Of a stretch of DNA of 28,747 nt, positions 16,980 to 28,403 are shown one piece after another. The notes below the pieces were generated by a model, which was not told where the DNA came from, searched no databases, and was given only the letters and a program-made list of their open reading frames with translations. A program made the translations under genes and the position numbers. Origin of the DNA: Seminavis robusta (taxonomy: Eukaryota; Bacillariophyta; Bacillariophyceae; Naviculales; Naviculaceae). Every line of letters starts with the position of its first letter. Positions within the stretch are counted from its first letter, which is position 1. The DNA is taken from contig CAICTM010001459.1 of the NCBI GenBank assembly GCA_903772945.1, positions 1-28,747 on the forward strand, read 5' to 3'.

Positions 16980-18254
16980 CTCTGGTCCGCTCTCGCTGTC
17001 TCCGGATGACAAGAAGAGTGCTGGAGTGGATATAAGACATCCTTGGCTGGTCCATGTATGTTATGGTGAGGCACTGTCATCAGATGGATCAGTGGCTGGA
17101 TATCCATGGCTTGTTGATACCGGTATCTGTGTCGAGGGTCATGCAGCTTGCTATGCAGGGTGGGAGGAACCATCTGTGACTGATGGATATTATTCATATC
17201 CAATCTCCAGTGTGGCTGTACCGGCAGGGAAGCTAGGCCTACAGTAGTACTGACAATTCATTCTCTTGAGACTCCAGGCGAACTTTTTGTTGCGATGCTT
17301 GCACCATACCGGTGCCGTACCAGTACTGCTTCAAGCAACATGCGAATTTCCTCTTCAATAGAGGCGGGTGCAATTGGAAGTACTAGATAGAAGAAGGGAA
17401 GATTGCTGTACCCGCAGCCATTGCCTTCTTGTCGTACCTGATGAGGACCTGATGAGGGATTGGAACTCGCACGATGTCCGCTTATCAACATCGCGGCAAG
17501 GACCAAACTCAGGCATACTACTAGCTACGGTAGTACCGGTGGGGGCACTCACTTGCTGGCTGCAGTAGCTAGTTGCAGAGGGTCCAGTACTAGCTAGTAT
17601 GAAGGTTCGCTGTCAAACTACTGCCAGCTCTACAAAGATAATATCTTTTGGATAGGCTAGCTAGGATAGGAACGGCGAGTCCCCTACATGCTGTCTCAAG
17701 GATTAGAAAGGCACATTACAGTCTGTACCGTACCGATACGTCCAAACGAGGATGATCCCTGTATCGTTGAGTAGGGTAGTCTGCGTACCGTAGACCAGGC
17801 CCGCCGGTGTAGATTACATCATGCACTCGATTACTCCTTCCCCACGGTTTCTTGGAATAGTCAGCAGAGCGTGGAACCAATTATCCTGATCCATACTGGA
17901 GTATCCAAAAGATCCGTCTTGCCTTGGTACGTGGTGGCAGAATAAAAATATTGTTGGATCTGACGTGTTTGACAACACGTTGTCCCTCCTACATGTATTA
18001 TTTTTGTGGTGGTATCTTCGGTACGGTACTCTCAGAAGCCAGAACACAGTACAGGTAGGTCTATCATTATTGCTGGACTCTCTACGTATCAAGTTAGATA
18101 GCTTCAACTGAAAAGAAGGGTGAGTGCTGCCGGCTAATATTCCAGAAGAGGCAAGAAAGAAAACGGAGGTAGTGCAATTATTGCAGTTTTGAGCAAAGGC
18201 TCGCAAGTAGAAGAGCCAAGATCATTTTTCTTGACTATCCCGACAAGCAACACC

Positions 18255-20726
18255 ATGCAACTCTACGGTTTGGCGTCATTCCTGCTGGTAGTGGCAGCAT
18301 CCGATGCCTTTACAGTTCCATTCACCGGCAAGGCACAGTCCGGCACTACCAGTAGCCAAAAATGGATGGCAAGCAAGGAGACAATTTTGGAAGATGTAGA
18401 TGGTCTGGGTGCCGCCGTGAGTGAGCTGAACAAGACCATTGCTTCGGTAGACTTTGACAATGAAACTGGCAAGGAATTGGAAGACGATATTCTACAGCTC
18501 ATGGTGGATGTCGAAGAAGAGGCAGAAAAGGTGATTGCTTCTGTCATGGACGACGAATGTGAAGTGGATCTGATCAGGGGAGAACCTGTCGATGATTTGT
18601 GTGTGGAAGGTGAAGAACGGGAAGGATTCCGCAAACGGTTCAAGAGTAACGTTTCCAAAACTTTGCAAATGGTTCGTGGAATGCCCACGGAAGAGAAGGA
18701 AGAAACTTTGGTAGCAGAAGGGGACGAATCTCCATCCTATGCAGGAGATATTCTCGAAGAGGGATGGACCCAACGAGGTGGAACATCATCCATTCGTCGC
18801 AATGCCGAGGTGTGGAAATTTGCATTAAAATGTGTCTTCAAGGCGTTAAAGCCAAGATCCATGAAAAAGAAGGGAGCTTCGGAAGAGGAAATCCAAGCGG
18901 CACAAGTGGAAGCCGCCACATTTATTCGGGATGGATTGCTCACATTGGGACCAACCTTTGTCAAATTGGGACAAGTGATATCCACTCGTACAGATGTTCT
19001 GCCCGCCACCTACACGGATGTCCTCAAATCTCTGCAGGACGAAGTGCCTGCCTTTTCCGGTGCTCGCGCCAAAGATATCGTTTCGGCGGAATTGGGAAAA
19101 CCATGTGATTCCGTCTTTACCGATTTTTCCGCCGAACCATTAAAGGCAGCATCGTTGGGACAAGTCCACACTGCCTTTTACAAAGGACAAAAAGTCGCCA
19201 TCAAGGTCCAACGTGCTGGACTCAAAGAACTCTTTGATGTTGATTTGAAAAATCTACGCAAACTGGCGGCACTATTGGACAAGTTTGATCCCAAATCCGA
19301 TGGTGCCGACCGTGATTGGCTCTCCATCTACGATGAATCCGAACGGCTCTTGTACCTGGAAATTGACTACCTCAACGAAGCCGATCAATGCGAAAGATTC
19401 GCCAATGATTTCAAAGATATTGACTACGTCCGTGTCCCAAGAGTCTACCGAGAATTGTCGACACCGCGAGTCTTGACCATGGAGTTTGTGGATTCCTTTA
19501 AATTGACTGATATTAAACGGATTGACGAGTTGGGGTTGGACAAGCAAAAGTTGGCGAAACAAACTGCCGATGCTTTTTTGAGACAGATTGTCGAGACATC
19601 GGTGAGTCGAGTACACAAGAAATATTCTTTTGTTGTGTTCTAATATTGTGCTTCGTGGGGGATTGCCGAGACAATGGATGTGTCGTCTAACCACTGCAGC
19701 TACGCCTTTTCCAAATCTGTTACTATAGTACTTTCATGTAAGTTTACGACTCTGCCAAAGAGTCCCAATTCCTGAAACCTTTGGTCACAGCATTGCCTTA
19801 CCAAGCCTTCTTGCCAATATCGGTAGTGTGATCCCCACCCCGGTAACTTGTGTGTGGATGAAAAGGGCAACCTCGTTTACTATGATTTCGGAATGATGGA
19901 TGAGCTCAAGCCTAACGTACGGGAAGGATTCCGCAAATTCTGCACTGCTCTGTTTGCTGGTGGGCCCATGATTTCGGATACCGATCTTGCCAAAAACGCC
20001 AAAAAGTTGGTAGATGGAGTGGAGGAAGCTGGAGTCTTGTCCAAGGGAGCCGACCGTCTGGCAGTGGAAAAGTTGGCACGATTCTTCATGCGATCTTTCA
20101 AGGATAACCAGCTTGGCAAACCAACCGAAAACATCAAGGAGACTCTGGGTACAGATCTTCAGACACTCACCGAGAATGACGTTTTCCGTTTCCCCAGTAC
20201 ATTTACGTTTATCTTCCGAGCCTTTGCCAGCGTGGAGGGTATTGGCAAGGGGTTAGACCCAGAATATGACATTGGAAAGTTGGCCCAGCCCTTCATTGAG
20301 AAGTTTACAGATGCTCAGAAGAACTATTCCAGTAAAGCAGAAAAGAAGTTTGACATCTTCACCAGGGCAACTGGGTTGAACAAGGACGACATTAACACTG
20401 CGATCACATCTCCCAAAAAGATTGCTTACATTGAGGATACCCTGCGATCAATGAGTTCCGGTGACCTCAAGATTCGTGTGCGATCCCTGGAAAATGAGAA
20501 AGCTCTCGAGAGGATGACCATGACACAATCCAGAACGGAGAATCTATTGTTAGCCACCATGTTCTTGAATGCTGCGGGGCTTGCGACGCGCACTGTCCTC
20601 ACAGGAGCAGGATATGCTGGTGCAGCGTTCTTCTTGCTGCAAGCCGTCATGGCCAATGCCAAGGTCAAGAAGTTTGACAAGACACAGGCAAAGTATGTCC
20701 AGAGCAAGTTTGTCGGGGACAAATAA
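18255..20726 (+). CDS. Plastid-targeted ABC1/UbiB-family (ABC1K/ADCK) atypical kinase, with 9-nt microexon
   Basis: Exons 18255-19601, 19729-19737 and 19827-20726 join in phase 0 to 751 residues. Residues 1-18 are a signal peptide ending SDA, followed by Phe19: the Ala|Phe plastid-import junction. After an acidic helical linker comes the ABC1/UbiB kinase fold: KxGQ motif in FVKLGQVISTRTDVLP (Lys237), Ala-rich nucleotide loop KAASLGQVH, VAIKVQ (Lys317), ExD-type helix LEIDYLNEADQCERF, catalytic HCDPHPGN (residues 452-459) and metal-binding YYDFGMM (Asp472). A C-terminal hydrophobic stretch, AGLATRTVLTGAGYAGAAFFL, may be a membrane anchor. Family members act in plastid prenyl-quinone and lipid homeostasis or mitochondrial ubiquinone synthesis; a plastid role fits here. 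The microexon encodes Tyr-Phe-His, the first part of the catalytic motif; without it the motif is broken. ATG at 18255 begins the signal peptide. Confidence 0.9.
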
Positions 20727-21216
20727 GGAGGTGATATTCGTGATTTTTGCCTAAATACTCATAAAGTAAGTGTACATATTCCGGTCTTGACTCCCAAAGG
20801 TGCTACCGGTGGTGGGTATGACCAGTGAGCTCTGCTCGTGGTTTCGTTTTCGAAGCACGGTAGCTGTTTGGCGGCCGATCGAGCAAACCCTTGGAACATC
20901 CAATCGACCGAAGTAGGCATCGGGACGCACCACCTGCGCCCCTAGCTATCAACGCAAATGCTAGATGAGATTCGCTTGATCCAACGTTGATGGTAAGGGC
21001 TAGTATATGTAGACGTGACAATGTTCATTACGCAAGAAGTTATAGATAAATTGAGTTATACATGTAGAGCAGTCACCTGCTCTATGCTAGTCTCTGGATA
21101 GTCCTGTACATGTATTCTATATGTAAACAATAATAGGCGGGGATGAACATTCTGAATCGAATCGATTCTCGTTGCTTGGATGCAACCAACCATCAGCTTG
21201 CGGTTGGGCTGAAAGC
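20727..21216. other. Convergent 3' intergenic region with a hairpin
   Basis: These 490 bp lie between two genes read toward each other, so they hold both 3' UTRs. TAGAGCAG-TCAC-CTGCTCTA (21065-21084) is an exact 8-bp stem with a 4-nt loop, flanked by TACATGTA octamers at 21059-21066 and 21107-21114. No coding sequence is seen. Confidence 0.55.
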
Positions 21217-22614
21217 TTATCGCTGTCTCTTGAAAGCACGCGCACTATCCTGCAACTCGTTCTCCTGCAGCTTTCGCTTCATCAGCTCCGAGAGCCCTCC
21301 CGCGTTGGCAGAAGCTCGAAGCTGCAACAGATCTTGAGAGGTAAGGCCACCACTCTGGCTTACCGAGCTGAGGGAATTCGTCAACGCTGACACGCCAGGG
21401 AGCAGTCGCTGACGAAAGTACGTGGCGTCATCTTGAGGAGCCTGAAGCACAAATCGGTTCAAGTTCACGTCCAGGTTGTGTTGTTGAACCGACGGATGAT
21501 TCAACGACGAAGCCTCGTTGCTGTTGGCAGTTTGCCCACCAGCGGAGGACAATCTTGGAAGCTGATGACTTGCGTTGAGACCCAAGGAGGGAAGAACGTC
21601 CGCACCCAAGCCTTGAGTTCCCATTTGGACGCCGCCAAGATTGGTAGACGTGGCTTGCGAAAGCTGCGCCGACAAAGCTCTCTCTCGGAACTGCATCGCC
21701 GCAAGGGTGGACGCAGCGTTCGCATTGGACAACGAAGATGCCAACTGCTGCTGCTGGTCCATTTCCCGCAGCTGAGCGTGGAAGTCTCCCAAGATTGAGT
21801 GGGAGGACGACAAGGCCGGGAAATCAGCTTGCTGCTGCGGTTGCCGCAATGCTTGGATGTTGCGCAAAGCGTCGTTGCCCGCAGCCAAACCGGCCGAGAT
21901 CAGGGACGTGGGATTTGCGTTGTTGGTAGCATCCAAGTTCCGTAGCCCACCTGGCACGTTCAGTTGCCGAAGGCTCGTTTGTGCCCCCAACAAACGAGCA
22001 ACATCATCCGATTTGTGAGCCTCCGATCCCAAGCCACCAGAACCTCCCAAAAGCCCAAGCCCCTGCGGGAGTCTTGCCGTCGTCCGCAGGTCCGAGTCAC
22101 GGGTGAAGGAGCTGCGCGGAACAGCTGAAAACAAACCCGCTGCAGGCGTCGCAAATGCAGAGAAGGATCCCTCCGAGGGCAGCCCGCTTAGCTTCTCTTG
22201 GCTTAGCAAAGCATCAATGGACTCGCCGCCCTCTCTCTGCTCCGCCGCAGCAGATAGATAACGGCGCTCTAGCTCGCTAAGTCGCGCACGGAGAAGCATA
22301 GCTTGCTGAAGGGTGAAAGGGTCCTTGCTCCTCTGATAAACCATTCGTCCATTGTAACTGATACCTTCAAACTTCTTCGAGATACGCTTGGGCTTGCACT
22401 TCATCATGGAGCTAAGAAAACTGCGCAGTGTGGTGCCTTCTCTGAGCGGGAGCTGGCCCGCCTTGAAGGCTTCCATGAGCGCCAACATGTACTCACATTC
22501 TTCATTGGTCCACTTCCCACGATGGTACTTGCTTTCCTTGGCAGGCGCTTTCTCCTCATTGACACTGTCGTCCTCCCCCGTGCTCTTCAGGTTAGTCATC
22601 TTGGATTCTGCCAT
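21217..22614 (-). CDS. SANT/Myb-like DNA-binding regulator (stramenopile type)
   Basis: This is a 465-residue single-exon protein. The frame is open to 22812 but the first ATG is at 22612-22614 (MAESKMTNL). Residues ~31-95 form a SANT/Myb-like module: HRGKWTNEECEYMLALMEAF, then GQLPLREGTTLRSFLSSMM, then CKPKRISKKFEGISYNG. The KWT-E-E-x-Y opening corresponds to Myb helix 1. I associate the 'LPL-x-EGT-x-LR-x-FL' and 'R-I-S-K-K-F' parts with an abundant diatom family; this is family memory, not a search. A predicted coiled coil (LQQAMLLRARLSELERRYL, ~100-120) follows, then a long disordered Gln/Ser/Asn/Leu-rich tail, and finally LTSQDLLQL and a basic end (ARAFKRQR) that could be a nuclear signal. 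Likely a nuclear transcription regulator; targets unknown. It is convergent with the ABC1 kinase gene. Confidence 0.78.
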   Translation of the reverse strand: MAESKMTNLKSTGEDDSVNEEKAPAKESKYHRGKWTNEECEYMLALMEAFKAGQLPLREGTTLRSFLSSMMKCKPKRISKKFEGISYNGRMVYQRSKDPFTLQQAMLLRARLSELERRYLSAAAEQREGGESIDALLSQEKLSGLPSEGSFSAFATPAAGLFSAVPRSSFTRDSDLRTTARLPQGLGLLGGSGGLGSEAHKSDDVARLLGAQTSLRQLNVPGGLRNLDATNNANPTSLISAGLAAGNDALRNIQALRQPQQQADFPALSSSHSILGDFHAQLREMDQQQQLASSLSNANAASTLAAMQFRERALSAQLSQATSTNLGGVQMGTQGLGADVLPSLGLNASHQLPRLSSAGGQTANSNEASSLNHPSVQQHNLDVNLNRFVLQAPQDDATYFRQRLLPGVSALTNSLSSVSQSGGLTSQDLLQLRASANAGGLSELMKRKLQENELQDSARAFKRQR

Positions 22615-25600
22615 GGTGTTTGCGTTGTTTGGTGTTGGTGTGCTGATGCCTGGCTGGTAAACGTGTTGGTTTTGTGCGTTTGTGCTTGTGCTTGTGCTTT
22701 GAGAGATTGTTAGAGAGAGAGTGGAACAAGGAGAAATAAAGTGACCAGGACCAGAACCTAGAAAAGTGCAGTCAACGAAATCTGGATTTCGCAGACTGCG
22801 ATATGCAGACACGTACTACGCACTACGCAGAATCACGCGTAGGATCAAGTCGATAAATGTGCGGAACGGTAGACTCGTACAAAGTCGTGTGGGGAAGACA
22901 TCAGGCTCAACAAGCTGCTTGAACGTGGTAATATCGTTGTGCACACCTCGCGAGGGTGGTGGTAGAGGCCAAATGGAAGGGAACTGCTTTCTATCATTGA
23001 CATCGTTTGTTTCAAATCTTTCAGCCTTGAATTTAAGATATACATATCTTCTTCTTGGTTGAATCGAATCATTCGATTGAGATTCACGCTGGTCGTCTCT
23101 TTTGGCGGGCTATTGGCGGTCTGCCAGTTGGCAATATTTAATTTTAATACCGGTTTGTTTGTTGATACATGTACAGCTCCAAGTCTCTCTACTGGTACAT
23201 GTAGTAGCCAATACATTGGTGAGGGGCTGTTATGCAAGCTGTTGCCTTGTAGCAGTAAATACCTACTCTAGTCATCATAGGAGCTCCATAAACATTATTT
23301 GACACGGCTCTACTGTACCGTAGAGGCAGGACCAACCATCCACATAATATCCACACAGCTTCCACGCTTCCACATCGAATTCTTCCATTGCTGGTGTCTG
23401 ATGACAGAACCTGGCTTGCTAATGAGAACCTATTATTTGGAGAGTGACAATCCAAGTGGAACTCTGCAGTACAGTGTATCCACAAGCTTCTCATTAAAGA
23501 CTGAGGACTCGTATGGGTGGTCCAGATGCTCGGATGTGGCCATATTAGCTACGGTTCGATACTCTAGCTAGCTTGACCCCTTTGCTCCCGACCGATATCT
23601 ACCGGTATCTCATTGATGCCAGAGATGGTAATCGTGCTCTAGAAAACCCAGGTTCTCGTTAAAGAAGATACGTATCTCCAACCGTAACAACTTCGCATGC
23701 CGGTGACTAGCTAGACTGCCTGGACTAAAGACTCTGCCGTCAAAAACTAAAGGTTTCTTAACATCATAGCTTTGCTAGGTCAAAACGAGATAAAAAGTCA
23801 ACAGTTGGGTCACAGGCAAGACCGAAGTACTATTCACGAACGTGCAGGTAATTAGAATTGCCGCATCGAAAACTTCTTATTCTTGCCATCGCGGATCAAC
23901 GAAGGAACCCTAGGTGAGACATCTTCCAGAAGCTCTTCAGGAGAACAGGGAAATAAGAAGAGGTGTCAAGAGAAGAGAACTTCAAGTTAGTAAACCCTAA
24001 GAAGGATTCAGACACAGTTGGGTGAGAGTGAGTTTGTGAGAGCATTCGGAGTTCGCTTCTGGTACATGTACCGAAGCTGGGAAAACAGCAAAATTATTTT
24101 TAATTTGTTGTCAGGACCATTTTAGGTTTTGTTTTAGGATCAGCCGTAGTCCCAACTTGCTAGCTAGCTGGCTAGCTTACAGGATACTGGTACTGCCGCC
24201 AGCAAGAGCCAGCTTCTCATGCATTGGTAATCTACCGTGTCTACGTTCCTCCGGGCTCACGGCTGCTGAGTACCCGTTTTCCTACCGATATGTCATTGGA
24301 GGAAAGACAATTCAAGGCTGACCAACAATCGTTCAAAAACCAGTCTTGAAGCATACCGGTACTTCATTTATTTGACGGGTGATTCCGTTCCATTCAACCC
24401 AAAAGATATGCTGCTATCCAAAATCTTGACTAGCTCACGAGGGTGTCCCTAAAGGAAAGAGACTTTGGCTTTGGATCTTATACAATCATCTTTTTACAAG
24501 AGCGAAGAGCACAAGATTTAGTTGACGCACATCAATTCACCAATTCACTGCCAGTTCCCCGATCATGCATCTTTTCATCTCTTTCAGTGACATTTGAAAC
24601 AATGAAATAATGCTATGGTGCCCTTTCGTTCCTTGCACAGATCAGAAAAGAATTATCCTATTGATTCTTCGAGTTCACAAGAATCCCTCATTTGCAGCTA
24701 AAGCCGGAACCTTGCTTAAAAGAACAAAAAGATTCTGCGAATGCGGCACCTGCACTTGTGCCCTTTTCAGGCGCAGACGAGAAAAGGCAGAAAAGGTGCA
24801 GGGCGAAATTTGCAGCTGGAAACCATTAATTATTCTGTGGCGGCGTACTACTGAGTAAAGGTAGTCTAGTAATAATTCAACAATCAGCAAATAATGGGCT
24901 AATGGAGCTGCTAATGGTCATACTTATGCATAGGCTGATGGTGGCAGCAGCTGTGGCAGCTCGGTGGCAAACTCATCCACCGAGGCCACGGTTATTGCTT
25001 CAGCTTCGATGCTCAATCACACCAAAGAAAAAAAGTAGCTGGCTGGCATAACAAATTCCTTGGATGATTCTCTGGTACACCAAACTCTTAGCGCTTCGTT
25101 GCTATGGAGTTTAGCTTTGTTCATCATGCACCAGCAGTCGGCAATCCGATTCTTCAGATTCGAATTGGCGGCTTCTCCCAATCCAGCTAACTTCGCAACT
25201 GCACAGCTCTGGGCTAGATGACTGCTTGGCCTCTTTCCTTTGAGTTGACTCGACTCAATCTAGCTACCTACTCCCGTACTTGCCAGCTACCGGTACGGTA
25301 TCTCATACGACCTACTAGCCAATCTGCCTGCGGCAGTGCGGAGTAGGAGCCGGTCAGTGGTATATATGAAATTCTCCAGCTAGCAACCAAAATCAGGAGC
25401 GACTTTTTGAGCCACAATAGCTCTATAGCTGCTCTATTCAGCCTGTTTTCGCTGCCCGAGCCGTCTTCAGCATGCCAAACACGAGAGCAATTAGGATCAG
25501 TTTCATCCCAGCATAGGTACTGGTACCGGAGTTGCCACAACAGGCCACGATTAGAAAAACCTTGCAACTTCAATCCAAAATGATACATGTAACGACAACA

Positions 25601-28403
25601 ACATGACTCACCGGTCCTTCCTGAGTCTCCTGAAAGAAGTCATAGCATTAGAAGAAGCATCGAAGGAACAATCTCGAGCAGACAAAAGAATCCCCAGGAT
25701 TCGCAGATGCTGCTGGAGCACTGGAGCCCACATTCTGTGATCACACAATCAAAGCTGCATTCAAAAGCCACGATATCAGATGCAGAACATGTTGTAGTAC
25801 TTTGGCCGTTGCCGCATTGCTGTTGTCGCGGTGTTGCGTAGCTGCTAAAAGGATGGCTGGACCATGAACATGGAGAGAACTGAATACCAGTGGCAGGGCG
25901 CCCTGGCCAAGAAGGATGCTCTTCTCTGCTCTTCTCTGCTCCTCACAGTCTAGAAAAACACGAAAGTCTGTTGTAGCTGTTTTCAGTGGCACGAGTGATG
26001 CTGGGTTGAAGCAAACGAGGTCTTGCAACACCATTAAGCAATGCTGCCGCGACAACATCTGTGGCGTGAGTGGTGGCAGGGAACAAGACGAAGACTCGCT
26101 TCGTACTGGAAAATGGAGAAAATGTTGTCTTGGTATGGTATCGTTGGAATGTCGACAAATAGAATAGTAGCATCAGCATCACCTTGGGAAGTGGGCAGCA
26201 GCTACTCCAGTAGGTAATAGCTAGTACACGAGTACACGACTTCTTTGAAGTTTGAAGCCCGTGCTATTGACTTAATGGAGGTTCACAGGTGTACAAAGGG
26301 TGAAATAAATGTTGGTTCGAAGAGGCGCTTGGAAGAGCCAGTGAACGACGCGTGTGGGACGCATACTTTGGCCAAGGTAGCCAAGGCTGTAGCTCTAGAG
26401 AAAGTGCGTGAGTAGGGTTTCGCAACTTTGCTACTAGTAGCTAGCGAGGTGGCAACGTGATGCTGGCTGTATAACCAGCTACTACCTGTAGTGTGGCTTG
26501 GGCCGTTTCAATTCAGACTCAGGTGAACAAGAGGTCTTCAGGTTTCAGTGACTTGAAAGTTGAAAGGCTTGATAGATCCAGTGATCGTTTCACCTCCAGA
26601 CCAAGCAATGGGTCAAGGAGTTGATAGTGCGAGCCAGTGGTGGTTGTGGAAAGAATATGAGTGCACGGCACCATCAAAGCAACCTTGGCACCATCAGAGA
26701 ATGGCGGCCCGCAGCAAGTTTAGACTTTCCACTTCCCAACTGGTGTCAATCCTGGCCCAGCAATTGAAGTTCGACTCCACTCCCATCCCAGGCTGTATGA
26801 ATGCATGCTCAACGCCAGTCGTCGGTCTACGACGCACACTCTTGTAGGTTCTTCCATTCGAGTGGTGCGTGCTACCACTGTCGGCTAAGAGCTCTGCTGC
26901 GGGATTAGATTCGTGTGGCTGATTTTTGAATCACAGCCGGGCTACTTTTCTCAGGTCAATAATATGTATTGGGTTTCTTTGCTCGAATGGATCTGTAGTT
27001 GAGAGACATGGCAGCTATAGCCACAAGCTAGTTGCTAGCGGGAAGTCGTTGACCAGGCAGAAGAGCTAAGACCATCTTTTGGTCCTGCCTGAACCCCTCA
27101 AGTTGGACTGGTAAACAAGGTCATCACCATGAATTCTGCCAGATTCATTCAAATTCTCAATCTCCAAGCCACCGCAGAACCATTCTTACAATGCTACTCC
27201 TGACATGCACAGGAGTGATGTTTGCTCCTCCACATTTCTGCAGCCCAGAACAAAAGCAAGAAAACCTGAAGCCATGAAGCAAAGTTGTGTTATTTCTACA
27301 GCCAAAACCAAAGGTGCAATTGACAGCCAACCCCAGAGCTTCATCACGACATTGTCATCCTCAGAAAGATTGACCAGGGCAACTAGATGCAGGCAGACTC
27401 TCTGGGCTATGGAGACATATCCACCTGTTGAGCTTGCTTTAGTAAATCAACCAATTCAATGGCATTCCCTCAGATCTCTTACAAGGAAGGAGGTAGGAGG
27501 TCAATCACATCACAGTAACGGCACCCAGATTCGTCCAATGGGTTATGCATGAACTGCAGACATGCAGTGAGAGGATAAGTAGAAGTACTCAAAACTAAAC
27601 AGATGCCTACAAACCTGAACTTGTGCACACTATGATGAAAAACACAAAAAGTGTGGATGAGTCTATTCATAGGCAGCCAACATGCCAACTCCAGAATAGC
27701 AATGCCACAGTGCAAAGTCAGTATTGCCAGGATATTATGTGCAGCTCTCTTTCCAACATAGCCATGGGAAGCCAGAAAGCCCATGGCTAGTGAACCAAAC
27801 CAAGCCAGCATGGCATAATATCTAACTAAGCAGTAGTGACAACTCCACAAAAGACATGACAGTCGCAAAGCATGGTCACCAGACCTATTCAACTCCCACT
27901 ACTGTCAGTACAGTAGTACAGTACTAGTACGGGTACGTCTGCAACGGCGTGCCTCGAGCCCTGGTCCAGTAAGGTTAAGAATCAAATTCGACTCTCAATT
28001 CGAACATTCGGACCAGACTGACGTCACAAGGGCCACAGCGCGCCCAATCTGTTGTCACAGCCAAACCGAGATCTTTCCCTTTGATGGCTGCGATCTTTGG
28101 CTCGTTGCTTGCTTACGGTAGGACGTCGACAAGAGAGGGGAGGTCGGCAGTTGCTTGGGATCAGCTTGGAGCTTCGCATCACTCCAGTTAGTAGAGAGAA
28201 GATACGTATTGCATCCGCTGTGTGCTTGTTCCCTTGCCACGGAGCGTTTCTTTGTGGCTGGCCAGGTTGGATACTACTCGTATGAATGAGAAGTCCAAAT
28301 CTTGGCCTTTAGGTAGCAGCAAGGGAATAGTAGTATTGGCCTTCATTATCTAGCTAGCTAGCAAGCGGCATCAACCACATCACACCCATACAACGTGCTG
28401 GCC
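22615..28403. other. 5.8-kb region without a convincing gene
   Basis: The first few hundred bases must hold the SANT-gene promoter (a GTGCTTGTGCTT-type low-complexity stretch at 22677-22698). The remainder has only short open frames on both strands with no recognisable domain. Noted: TACATGTA octamers at 23166, 23196, 24063 and 25584; CTAG clusters at 24159-24176 and 28350-28362; a 10-nt tandem CTCTTCTCTG twice (25919-25938); a TATATA at 25363-25368. A leftward stretch at 27479-27892 is hydrophobic but starts without a good ATG. I find no tRNA, snRNA or retrotransposon pol motif by eye. Spliced or rapidly evolving genes, or decayed repeats, could be hidden here. Confidence 0.5.

Larger units (their letters stand above)
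15483..18254. other. Long intergenic region with palindrome cluster, no gene seen
   Basis: These 2.8 kb separate the HSF B 5' end from the ABC1 kinase start, so two promoters lie at its ends. Noted inside: an exact palindrome CTACTAGCTAGTAG (15651-15664), three TACTGG units (15718-15735), and a concentration of ACCGGT/GGTACC words from 16.7 to 18.0 kb. Open stretches at 15693-16010 and 16960-17247 lack recognisable domains and are probably chance. Confidence 0.5.

Noticed and set aside
16960-17247. Rightward 95-codon frame rich in Gly/Val/Asp/Ser
   Set aside because: It begins inside a palindrome, shows no domain, and nothing flanking looks like connecting exons.
25741-26058. Leftward 105-codon frame with LGQGALPLVFSSLHVHG
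   Set aside because: Faint resemblance to an armadillo-type repeat, but only one segment, no periodicity and no connecting exons; a decayed fragment cannot be shown.
27479-27892. Leftward hydrophobic 137-codon frame
   Set aside because: Two membrane-like stretches are visible, but there is no good ATG, no family motif and no flanking exons; it could be one exon of an unseen gene.
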